Position numbers and translations under genes: made by a program. A stretch of 64,000 bases of DNA from SAR324 cluster bacterium (GTDB lineage: Bacteria > SAR324 > NAC60-12): contig JADFZZ010000003.1 in NCBI GenBank assembly GCA_015232315.1, forward strand, positions 1 through 64,000, given 5' to 3'. Each line of letters begins with the position of its first letter. Position 1 is the stretch's first letter. This document shows positions 1 through 8,900 of the stretch, one piece after another. The notes under the pieces were generated by a model, which made no database searches, had not been told where the DNA came from, and saw nothing but the letters and a program-made list of their open reading frames with translations.

Positions 1-1880
1 GCCAAAGCGCACTTTCGTTGATTTCCCTGAGAGTCCTGGACATAGGTCCACCAGACATTGAGCCTTCCGAGCGGGGTGTGCTGGATGTGGGGGGAAATGG
101 GGAATTCCTCCATATTCCGGTAGATGAAATCGATGAGGTCTTTCTGTTCCGGTTCTCCCCAGAAAAAATCATGAATCAGCCATTCGTAGGGGAAAATACC
201 GGGATGATCGCTATGCTCAACCTCCCGGCAGAGGAAGTGATTGAGGATGTCCGTGGCTTCCAGCAGGATTTTCAGCGTGTGGCAGTATTGCCTGTTGCCT
301 GTTGCCGTGCCAGCCACCATGCACAGCGTCACCCAGACCTCACCCGCGTCCAGAGACCGCAAGGTGGAGGCTTTCAGTTGTTTGCCGCTGGCGGCAGAGG
401 GCGGAACCAGCTTGAGATGAAGGCCCTGCTCCGGATCGATCATCTGGTCCTGAGTGATGACTTCCGCAGTTCCGGTGGTTTTGTTCTCAATCCGGAATTC
501 CATACGCTGGATGTTTTGCAGGGACGGATCGGCATAGCCTGTCAATTGATAGGAATTCGGTCCGCCCACAGAGGTTTGCTTGACGCTGACCGCCACCGGA
601 TCAGTGGACGATGTTTTTCCTTCCCAGCGGATGTTGTCCAGCAACACTACTGAATGCAGTTTGCGAAATCCCAATGGTGGCGGTTCTTTCTGATACAGGA
701 CCAGAGTAATTTTAACCTGTTTTCCCGCCAAAGATGATACATTGACAGGCAATGACAGCCAGGAACCATGCACCCAATCCGTCGGACTGGTCATGCCCTC
801 CACCGCGTAAGTATAGCCTTGAGGTGGAAAGGGAGAACCAGAGGACCAGGTGAGCCGTGGTAAATCCACTTCCTGAATGAGGGTTGATTCCGGTGAACCG
901 GAGGAAATTTCAAGGCGCAAAGTGTCTCTGGGAGACAGATCTTTTTTGCTGGAGGAATACATGTGTCCTGTTTTCATCAGAATATGATACTCCAGATTCA
1001 TGGTTTGAGTATATTGAGGCACTGTCAGTGTTTGTGAAACCGGGGTAGTGGTGTTGCCGTAGGCGAGTGATTCCTTGATCAGTTCCAGGGCGGCCATGTG
1101 CTGTCCATGGGACGGAATTTGATTTTGATATCGGGTCGTGACACTCAGGGAAGGATCATACCCGCCCATATCCCGTCCGGGTGTCCAACGGCTCAGGTCT
1201 CCAGACTCGAAATCATCAATCAGCACCGCCTGGTCCCCTTCCACATGCACCGTGAGGTAGACGGATTTCTGGCGTTGATAAACCTCCTGATTGACCTTGA
1301 CAGCGAACTCAAAAAAGAAATGTCCTGTCTGGGTAGAATCCGGAGTCCAGGTGAACACGCCATCCCTGAATTCCGGCGGAGTCCCTTGCCTGAGGTTATG
1401 ACGCAGGGTTAAAAACTCATCCTGATGGTTGCCCAGGGCCTGGAGCAGTTCCTGATGGTTCAGCCGATAATTCAGAACCCCGATTCCTGTTAGGGGATTG
1501 AGAATGGTGGGATTGATTTCCACACGGATGGGCATTCCGGGTTTGACCACCAGTTCGTCAGCGGGTAGCGGCATCTGGATGGGCTCATCAGACACATAAA
1601 TCGGCGGCTGTGGTTTGCCGAACTGCATCGTGAAATGATTGAATTTTACTTCCATGGTGTCCATTTTCTGTAAATCAGAGCAGGACACCATCAGGGTGGT
1701 TTCACCTGCCGACGCGGCACCGGGTGCCAGATCCTCAAGGGAGAAGTCCTGTGGTTCTTCTCCGGGATACAGGCGATACGCGTAGATGTCCCCCTTGACA
1801 CAACGCCGCATGTGAGGAAACACCGGCATGGTGAGGGTCATGTTTCGGGTGGTTTTCAGACCATCGGGTCGAAAAATCAT
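1..1880 (-). CDS. large secreted Ig-like/CBM-like protein, C-terminal part (cut by window edge)
   Basis: The minus-strand frame is open from an ATG at 1880 to the left edge of the window, so the C-terminus is missing. It encodes a beta-rich protein. A segment near 1290-1500 resembles a putative Ig (He_PIG) module with a FTWTP motif. Near 1190-1215 a DDFESGDLSRW motif begins what looks like a galactose-binding or carbohydrate-binding jelly-roll. No catalytic motif was recognised. It overlaps the stop of the upstream reading frame by ATGA, but the two frames together complete one domain, so this is probably not an independent gene. It is more likely the continuation of the 1877-2362 frame after a one-base shift. 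A surface or extracellular role is inferred from domain type only. Confidence 0.6.
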   Translation of the reverse strand, partial: MIFRPDGLKTTRNMTLTMPVFPHMRRCVKGDIYAYRLYPGEEPQDFSLEDLAPGAASAGETTLMVSCSDLQKMDTMEVKFNHFTMQFGKPQPPIYVSDEPIQMPLPADELVVKPGMPIRVEINPTILNPLTGIGVLNYRLNHQELLQALGNHQDEFLTLRHNLRQGTPPEFRDGVFTWTPDSTQTGHFFFEFAVKVNQEVYQRQKSVYLTVHVEGDQAVLIDDFESGDLSRWTPGRDMGGYDPSLSVTTRYQNQIPSHGQHMAALELIKESLAYGNTTTPVSQTLTVPQYTQTMNLEYHILMKTGHMYSSSKKDLSPRDTLRLEISSGSPESTLIQEVDLPRLTWSSGSPFPPQGYTYAVEGMTSPTDWVHGSWLSLPVNVSSLAGKQVKITLVLYQKEPPPLGFRKLHSVVLLDNIRWEGKTSSTDPVAVSVKQTSVGGPNSYQLTGYADPSLQNIQRMEFRIENKTTGTAEVITQDQMIDPEQGLHLKLVPPSAASGKQLKASTLRSLDAGEVWVTLCMVAGTATGNRQYCHTLKILLEATDILNHFLCREVEHSDHPGIFPYEWLIHDFFWGEPEQKDLIDFIYRNMEEFPISPHIQHTPLGRLNVWWTYVQDSQGNQRKCAL

Positions 1881-2362
1881 GACGGAATTGTCGCCATTGT
1901 GGATCGGGTGATTTCGGTGTCTTCCGGCAGGCTTTCCGGCGAGATGTCCAAGCGGGTGCCATCAGCGAACGCGATGGTTCCGCCTTGTTGTCGGGAAATG
2001 GTTTCAGTGGCGATTTCATAAGTTTGTCTATCCGGTTCCGCCACCGCCAGCGTCAATGTCTGGCCGGGCCAGATGGCTCCACCCGGAGTGTGAGCCAACA
2101 CCTGGAACGTGATGAACCGGGTTTCCTGTTCCTTGAAAGGAACCTGTCCCTGAAAAATGGGGCGGGTGGGGTCGGTCTGATCCGGGACCAGTTCCGTGAG
2201 AAAACGGATGGGGGTTTTCCGCTGATCCACTTCCCATAATTCCACTTTGGCGGGAGATCCCTGAATTTCAAGGGAAAACGTGACGGTCATTTCCTGATTG
2301 ACGGTCAGGAACGTTTCAGAGGCCTGAAGTTTACCCAGCACCAGTGATTGTCTTCCACGCAT
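1877..2362 (-). CDS. N-terminal part of the same large Ig-like protein, frameshifted
   Basis: 161 codons starting at ATG 2362, with a good ribosome-binding site (AGGGGA about 5 bases upstream). The product is beta-strand rich and ends with a segment of the type GT-x-DISPESLPEDTEIT, the signature of a ZU5/GAIN-like module. That module normally continues with a line such as FRPDGL plus a beta-strand. Exactly that continuation is found in the other frame at 1860-1890. Inserting one C into the CCC run at 1905-1908 (minus-strand CACCCG) would join the frames. I see no N-terminal signal peptide, which is odd for a protein of this type. A real inactivating frameshift and a sequencing error cannot be told apart here. 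Confidence 0.6.
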   Translation of the reverse strand: MRGRQSLVLGKLQASETFLTVNQEMTVTFSLEIQGSPAKVELWEVDQRKTPIRFLTELVPDQTDPTRPIFQGQVPFKEQETRFITFQVLAHTPGGAIWPGQTLTLAVAEPDRQTYEIATETISRQQGGTIAFADGTRLDISPESLPEDTEITRSTMATIPS

Positions 2363-2467
2363 ACGTCCCCTTCATTAAAAATGAATCAACAAACCAATTG
2401 GTCTGAGGGATTCATAGCAAAAATATCGCGGGGGACGCAATGGCAAAAATTATCGCTAACAAATTTA

Positions 2468-4672
2468 TCAATGAATCTCCGTCACAATCCTGTTCAGATT
2501 CATCACCATCCGGTCAACCACAGACACGGCCATTGTTCCTTTTTGCGAGCTGGCCTGTGCGTCGCCTGCGGTTTGAGCGACTTCATCCAGATGAACATTG
2601 ATTGTTTTTGTTCCACGGGAAGCCTCCTCCATCCGTTTACTGATTTCATCGTTGGCATAATTTTGGGAAACAATCGCTGTATAGATTTCTCCGGCAATAG
2701 CATTCATCTGTTCAATCAACGAACTGACATGCTGAATGGATTCGATGGCAGAATCTGTGTCTTTCTGGATGGTTTTGATTTGCGTTGAAATTTCCTTGGT
2801 CGCTTCTGCTGTTTGTGAGGCCAGTGCCTTCACCTCACGGGCAACCACTCCGAATCCCTTTCCAACCTCTCCGGCCCGTGTTGCCTGAATCGTCGCGTTG
2901 AGCGCCAGAATATTGGTTTGTTGCGCGATTTTGTGAATCAATTGAATGATTTTACCAATGGCAAGAGAGTTTTTTCCAAGATTGCCGATGATTTTAGATG
3001 CTTGTTGAGAAGATTCGACAGCTTCCCCGGAAATGTTATTGCTTCTAATCACCAGGGTTTCACTGGATTTCAGGGACTCTGCCATTTGTTCCACGGAAAA
3101 AGCGATAAACTGGATGCTGGATTGAATGTCTTTGGCTTCCAGCATCACCTGTTGCGTTTCAAGAAATGTTTTGGAAGAACCCTGTGCCAATTGTTCGCTC
3201 ATACCCAGCAAATCCTTGCTGGCATCCCCCAGACGCTGAGAAATGTCGCGAACCTGTTCCTGAAGTCGCCGGTCCCGTTCTTTTCGCTGGCGTTCAAGAG
3301 TAATGGTCTGTAACGCAATGGCGGTTCCCAGGAAATTATTTTGATCATCATAAACCGCTGTTGCCTGCAACAGAATCCAATCCTGTCTCAGCGAGACTTC
3401 ACATTGATAAGGTAATTTTATGGGATCAAGCAAATGAGAGAGCAGTGTTTCATTGTCAAACAACTCCGCAAAAGGCTGTTCTTTATCATTCTTCGGATCA
3501 AAATGATCCTGGCAACACATTTTGGATGCTTCAGGGTTCATATAGCTGATTTTACCATCAGGATTCATGAGCACCATGCTGACGGGAGCGTTTTCAACCA
3601 GAGCGTTCGTTTGCAACAGCGCGAATTTATGCTTTTCTTCTTCAGTCCGACTCCATTGCTGTCCTGTAATCATCTGGTTCACGCCCAATGATAAACGTGA
3701 CAACAGAGAGTCTGATAGTTCAGGCGCCCTTATATCCAGATTCCCATTTTCAACTTCTTCAAATGTTTTAAGCAACAGGTTAATATCATTCATCCATTTG
3801 AGTGATTGTTCCTTCTCTTTCTGATGCACAGACAAGTCTCGTTCATGAGCGATTTTCAGTTCCTGCTCCATGATACGGATTCCTGTTGCCAGTTGTTCCA
3901 TCAGCAAATCTTCAAAGGTAGGAATCTCTGTTTCCAGATTCCCTTCCCCCACCTGACGCAGAACCTCCAATAATTGGTTGATATCTTTCTGCAACGCTTT
4001 TTGTTTGAGTTGGGTTTCAATGAGCTGAGCTTCACTTTTCATTTTTTCATTTTCGAGATGAACACCGGACTGATTCAGTTCTCTGAGCGCCAATTCTTTT
4101 TCCTGCCGGAACAAAATGGCCAGCAAGGTTACAACCAACGGCAATCCGGAGGCACCTGTACTCTGAAATAGCGTGTAATATGCTGAAGAAACATCGACCG
4201 AACGTAGCTGTGAAAAATTCAAAATTCCCGAAATTTCTAAAAAATATAAAAAAAGAATGGCAATAGCTGTGATGATCCCCCAGATCACGCCTGATTTATA
4301 ATTATCCAGCAGAATCACAGCCAGAGGTGTCACACTTAGCCAGCCAATGGCATTGTGTTCAACACCACCCATGGAAAATGCCACCCCCAATAACGTGCAA
4401 CTTAGTACAAACGCATATAGATGGATTGAGGCTTCTGTTGATCCCAAAACTCGCATCACAACAGGCGACAAAATTGCCAGAACAGCACCCAAAAGCAACA
4501 CTGTGCCACCAAATTGATTTTTGAATAAAAAACAGATCATGGAATAAACCGGTGCTATCGCCGCAAATATAAGGGTGAATGTCATCAGCATTCGAGCCTT
4601 TCGCGCGTCTTCCGGATCATCCAGTTTTTCCTGAGACAGGAGACTGTTTACCCATTCAAGTTTGATCATCAT
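2468..4672 (-). CDS. methyl-accepting chemotaxis-like protein with multi-span N-terminus and PAS domain
   Basis: 734 residues. Residues 28-188 hold about six hydrophobic spans and no large periplasmic loop, so the sensor region is membrane-embedded. Two HAMP-like segments follow (about 231-270 and 298-335, each with a GNL motif), then a PAS domain (about 355-465). The methyl-accepting signalling hairpin is about 500-720, with the conserved tip at 583-626 (QQTNILALNATI, then GFGVVAREVKALA). Such proteins relay signals to CheA/CheW or to related kinases at the membrane. The start has AGAAGGACGG just before tandem ATGs. No cheW or cheA with a P5 domain lies nearby, so its kinase partner is unknown. 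A membrane receptor role is well supported; the stimulus is unknown. Confidence 0.88.
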   Translation of the reverse strand: MMIKLEWVNSLLSQEKLDDPEDARKARMLMTFTLIFAAIAPVYSMICFLFKNQFGGTVLLLGAVLAILSPVVMRVLGSTEASIHLYAFVLSCTLLGVAFSMGGVEHNAIGWLSVTPLAVILLDNYKSGVIWGIITAIAILFLYFLEISGILNFSQLRSVDVSSAYYTLFQSTGASGLPLVVTLLAILFRQEKELALRELNQSGVHLENEKMKSEAQLIETQLKQKALQKDINQLLEVLRQVGEGNLETEIPTFEDLLMEQLATGIRIMEQELKIAHERDLSVHQKEKEQSLKWMNDINLLLKTFEEVENGNLDIRAPELSDSLLSRLSLGVNQMITGQQWSRTEEEKHKFALLQTNALVENAPVSMVLMNPDGKISYMNPEASKMCCQDHFDPKNDKEQPFAELFDNETLLSHLLDPIKLPYQCEVSLRQDWILLQATAVYDDQNNFLGTAIALQTITLERQRKERDRRLQEQVRDISQRLGDASKDLLGMSEQLAQGSSKTFLETQQVMLEAKDIQSSIQFIAFSVEQMAESLKSSETLVIRSNNISGEAVESSQQASKIIGNLGKNSLAIGKIIQLIHKIAQQTNILALNATIQATRAGEVGKGFGVVAREVKALASQTAEATKEISTQIKTIQKDTDSAIESIQHVSSLIEQMNAIAGEIYTAIVSQNYANDEISKRMEEASRGTKTINVHLDEVAQTAGDAQASSQKGTMAVSVVDRMVMNLNRIVTEIH

Positions 4673-4708
4673 AAGCCGTCCTTCTGGTATGACTGGATTG
4701 GAGTGTTT

Positions 4709-5698
4709 TTAGGGATTGATAATGATTTTGCCGATTTGTTCGTTGGACTCCAGGTATTCAAACGCATCCCTGAATGATTCCAGTTTGAATTTTTTGGCAA
4801 TGATTGGAACCAGAAGTCCTTGTTCCAGGCCTGTGGCGATGGATTGCACAACTTTTCGCAACTTCTCCAGATCCTGAAACAACGGCATCAAGGTATAGCC
4901 TTTAAGGGTCAATTGTTTTTTCATCAGAACACCGGCATGAATATCCATCGGCCGACGGTCAAGCAGACCATAAATAAATATTATTCCATGAGTTGCCGCT
5001 GCCGCGATATGATCTTTAACAGTCGGGCCGGCAACAGGATCAAAAATAATTCGGGCACCTTTTCCCTGCGAAATGGCCTTCACCCGCTCTACATAATTGC
5101 CATCTTTGATATTTATCACATGCTGGGCTCCGAGCCTGGAAAGAGCTTCCATTTTTGCCGGACTGGTTGTGGTAGCAATTGAAACGCCACCATGCATATT
5201 CACAATTTGTATTGCGGCAACTCCGACAGAGCTTGAGGCGGCTGGAATCACAACACAATCACCTTTCTGGATCCGGGCATCTTCAATCAGCGCATCCCAG
5301 GCTGTGATATATTGCATCCAGATTCCTCCAGCAATCTCATCATCAATACTGGAGGGGGTGGGCAACAAATGAGATTCAGGGTAAATCCCGTATTCGGCAC
5401 AACATCCCTGATGACTCGCATTGAAGGACGATGGTAAAATTGCGACACGATCTCCAGGTTTTAAGAATGTGACTTTTGAGCCAACAGCATCGACAATTCC
5501 GGCGCCCTCATAGCCAACGCGACTTGGAAATGCAGGCTGAAAAAAATAAAGTCCCTGTCGAAACAGGCTGTCAGCCCGGTTGAGTCCAATGGATGTGATT
5601 TTAACACGAACATCCGTTCCCGCTGGATCCGGAAGTGCGTGATCCTCGATCTTCAATACATCCAGACTGCCTTTCTCCTTAAATACCACAACTTTCAT
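4709..5698 (-). CDS. zinc-independent alcohol dehydrogenase / quinone oxidoreductase (MDR family)
   Basis: 329 residues, the usual length for quinone oxidoreductase-type medium-chain dehydrogenases. It has an N-terminal GroES-like fold with the LNRADSLFRQG segment and GYEGAGIVDAVG, followed by a Rossmann domain with AASSSVGVAAIQI in place of the usual GGVG motif and a C-terminal segment ending GKIII. The cysteines that bind structural or catalytic zinc in alcohol dehydrogenases are absent, so an NADPH-dependent quinone or enone reductase is the likely activity. The substrate cannot be told. GGAG lies five bases before ATG 5698. The gene is transcribed towards the chemoreceptor gene, 36 bases away, and may be co-transcribed with it. 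It is divergent from the transporter gene at 5968. Confidence 0.87.
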   Translation of the reverse strand: MKVVVFKEKGSLDVLKIEDHALPDPAGTDVRVKITSIGLNRADSLFRQGLYFFQPAFPSRVGYEGAGIVDAVGSKVTFLKPGDRVAILPSSFNASHQGCCAEYGIYPESHLLPTPSSIDDEIAGGIWMQYITAWDALIEDARIQKGDCVVIPAASSSVGVAAIQIVNMHGGVSIATTTSPAKMEALSRLGAQHVINIKDGNYVERVKAISQGKGARIIFDPVAGPTVKDHIAAAATHGIIFIYGLLDRRPMDIHAGVLMKKQLTLKGYTLMPLFQDLEKLRKVVQSIATGLEQGLLVPIIAKKFKLESFRDAFEYLESNEQIGKIIINP

Positions 5699-5862
5699 GC
5701 CGCTCCAGTAGTCAACAAAATTTTAAAAAAACTGAAATTCGAACAAAAGATATGTTTTCATTTCCATTTATCAATAATCTTCCAGAATCACAATGCAACC
5801 CTCTTCTAAAAACAACACAATTCACATTTCTACAGTTCAATGTTGCGTTTTCAGGTTAGGCC

Positions 5863-5892
5863 TTGAAATAATCAGGATAATCTCGTTATGTT
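5863..5892 (+). promoter_or_regulatory. candidate sigma-70 promoter for the MMPL fusion gene
   Basis: TTGAAA at 5863-5868 and TATGTT at 5887-5892 are separated by 18 bases, about 75 bases before the ATG at 5968. Matches to the consensus are partial and no experimental support exists. Confidence 0.3.
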
Positions 5893-5903
5893 TATACAGA
5901 TCA

Positions 5904-5933
5904 GAAACAGGCTCTTGCAAGCGGACCTGTTTC
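5904..5933 (+). promoter_or_regulatory. leader hairpin upstream of the MMPL fusion gene
   Basis: GAAACAGG at 5904-5911 pairs perfectly with CCTGTTTC at 5926-5933 around a 14-base loop that itself contains CTTGCAAG. It lies between the candidate promoter and the ribosome-binding site (GAGGAGAGG before 5968). It has no following T-run, so it is not a typical terminator. An mRNA leader element or a protein-binding operator is possible. Confidence 0.4.
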
Positions 5934-5967
5934 TAACTTACCTAACGCAGCTATTGAGGAGAGGATT

Positions 5968-8900
5968 ATGATCATCAAATTTTTGCAGAAACTCAAAGAT
6001 TATCCTTTCCCGGTCATTGGGGTGATTCTGGTCATTACGATTTTGTTTGCCATCAAGGCCGAAAGCCATCTGATCAACGTGGATGGAGATCTGGTGATTG
6101 ATAGTTCACTCGATAATTATATCAGCCGGGATTCTGATTCCTATGAATTTTTCAAACAGATGCGGGATGTGTTTGGCAACGAGGAAATGATGATTGTGGC
6201 CATGCAACCTCACCCTGAAACCGGATTCAATGTGGAATTTTTTGAAGACATGGAGCAGCTTACCCAGCGTATTCCTAAAGAAGTTCCGGGAGTCATGAGT
6301 GTGGTGAGTTTGACCAACACCCCTCAACTGGAAGGCACCTGCGCAGGAAAATCCTATTTGTATTACGAAGAAGCATCGCTCTGCGTCAATATTCTGGAAC
6401 GCTACCGGATGAATCAGCAATGCGCAGGAAAACCGGATTCTGTTCCGGCTGACAGCAATGGTTCCGCCACCACTGATTTTCTGGAAGCGTCTCCCGTTCT
6501 GCTTGGCGATGCGATCACTGAATCCCCGGTCACGACAGATTTTCTGGAAGCGTCTCCTGTCATGCTTGGCGATTCGATGATTGAACCTCCGGTCACGACA
6601 GATTTTCTGGAAGAGTCTCCCGTCCTGCTTGATGAAAGCATGTCGTCCACTGTTGACAGCGCTGTTGTCGAGGTTGAACAACCCAAGGTGAAATGTGTGC
6701 CGGGACTCTTCCAAAATCCGGATGATTTCAAACAGGAAATGGATCGCCGGGCCAGACAGGCCTATGAGGCACTCAAAGGCAATTCCCTGATTCTTAAAGA
6801 TCTCATTTCTTCTGATTTCAAAACGGCCTCCATGCTGGTTCAATTTGGCAATGAGATTCCCCCTGAAGCCAAACAAGTACAAATTGCCATGGAAAACCTG
6901 CTGGCGGAATATCAGGCCAAAGGCTACCGGCTGGCCTATGCCGGGCAATCGCGTCAACAATATCAGGCCTCCAAAGTGCTGGCGGGAGACATTGTGCGGA
7001 TCCTGCCCCTGAGTTTACTGCTGATGGTCGGCAGTCTGGCCTTGTCATTCCGTTCAGCCCGGGGCGTTTTGATTCCGTTGGCTGTGATCGCCCTGGGCAT
7101 GACCTGGACATTTGGTATTTTTTCCATTGTTGGTGAAAATCTGAATCCGGTGACCATGGTTCTACCACCACTGTTGATCTGCGTGGGCAGTGCCTATGTT
7201 ATTTTTACAGTGAACCAATTTTATCAGGAAATCAAAGCTGGACACAACACGGACCGCCGATCTCTGCTGGATCATACGGTGGCTCATGTGACAGTTCCGT
7301 TGTTTGTCACCGCCTTAACAACAGTGGCTGGATTTGCGGCATTGATTGCCAGTCCAATTCCCGCTATCAAAAGCATGGGCTTGTATGCCTGTATCGGAGT
7401 GACCATCATTATTGCGCTGTCGTTGACATTGGTACCAGCCATGCTGTCGTTGATGAACATTCCAGTTTACAAGGAACGAGAGCTGAAACCCGGAAAACTG
7501 GATGATATGCTGAATTTCATGGCCAATCTGGTTGGAAATTACCCCAAGCACCTGCTCTCCATGTGGATTGGAATCGGCGCATTGGGATTGGTGGGCGTTA
7601 CCTGGATTGAAGTGAACAGCGAAGGTGGAGCCTTTCCCGCGGACACACCCATCATGCAGGATCTCAAACTGATCGAAGATCAACTTGCCGGAACCAACAG
7701 TCTGAGACTGGTGTTCCAGAATGACGCGGATCCACATCAATTAAGAACAGCGGCTATGATGCGAAAACTGGATGTACTCAAACACATGCTCATGGAGCCT
7801 GATCCGGAAAGCCCCATTCTAAAAATCGAGGGTTTGCGGATTGATAAAGTCTACACCTTGACCGAGTACCTCAAGTTACGTTATCCGAATTTAGATGAAC
7901 TGACCGATCGCGGTGTTGAACGATTTATCGAACAACTCAGAGCCAACAAGGGACCCAAATTTATCAGTGACAATAATGAGTTGCTACAGTTGACAGTCCG
8001 TCTGCAAACCAGTGGTTCCACTGCGTTTCTGCAATTACGGTCACATCTTGAAAAAATATTGCCTGAAATGTTTCCGGGGTTCACCATCCGTTACACGGGT
8101 GGCGGTGTTCTGGCCAGTGAATCAGCGGACAACATCGCCCGCAGTCAGGTCAGCAGTATGCTTCTGGCGTTGACCATCATTTTTGTCATTCTGTCAGCCA
8201 TGTTCATGTCTGTTAAAATGGGCGTGCTGGCATTGTATCCCAACATTGTGCCCATTCTGGTATTTTTCGGAGTTCTGGGCTGGCTCTCAATTCCGCTGGG
8301 TGTGACCATCTCTGTCATTGCCGCGATCGCCCTTGGAATAGGGGTGGATGATACCATTCATTATTTGGCGCATTTCAATGAAAACGTGAAAAAAATGCGT
8401 AACGAACGCGAAGCATCCCTGTTCACACTGAGACAGGTGGGGCGTCCAGCCACTTACACGACCGTTTCGCTCTGTCTGGGGTTTGGTGTGTTTATGATGT
8501 CAGAAATGGAGACACAGGTTCTCTTCGGCGCTTTGGTCTGCTTCACCTTGCTGGTCTGCTGGATGGCGGACATGAATTTTACACCGGCGATCACCACAAA
8601 AACCAAAATCATCACGGCCTGGGACTATGTGGGAATGCAACTCGATGAAGCATTTCTGAAAACTCTGGAAATTTTTCAGGGCATGTCACTCAAGGAAATC
8701 AAACTGGCCACGCTGTCAGCCTACACCATTGATTTGGAACCGGGAAAACTGCTGTTCAGGGAGAAGGATTCCGGGTATGAAGCCTATGTCATCATCAAGG
8801 GCAAAATTCAGTTGTATCGGGAAGCAGAATTTCATGGCACACAGAAAATCGTTTCAGAACATATTCCCGGTGAAACTCTTGGCGTGCGTGGACTGTTCCG

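Noticed and set aside
18-653. 211-codon frame on the plus strand
   Set aside because: It lies opposite an open minus-strand frame that encodes a coherent beta-rich protein, and it has no family resemblance.
6106-6960. 284-codon minus-strand frame
   Set aside because: It is the antisense shadow of the transporter gene; its repeats merely mirror the 63-bp units.
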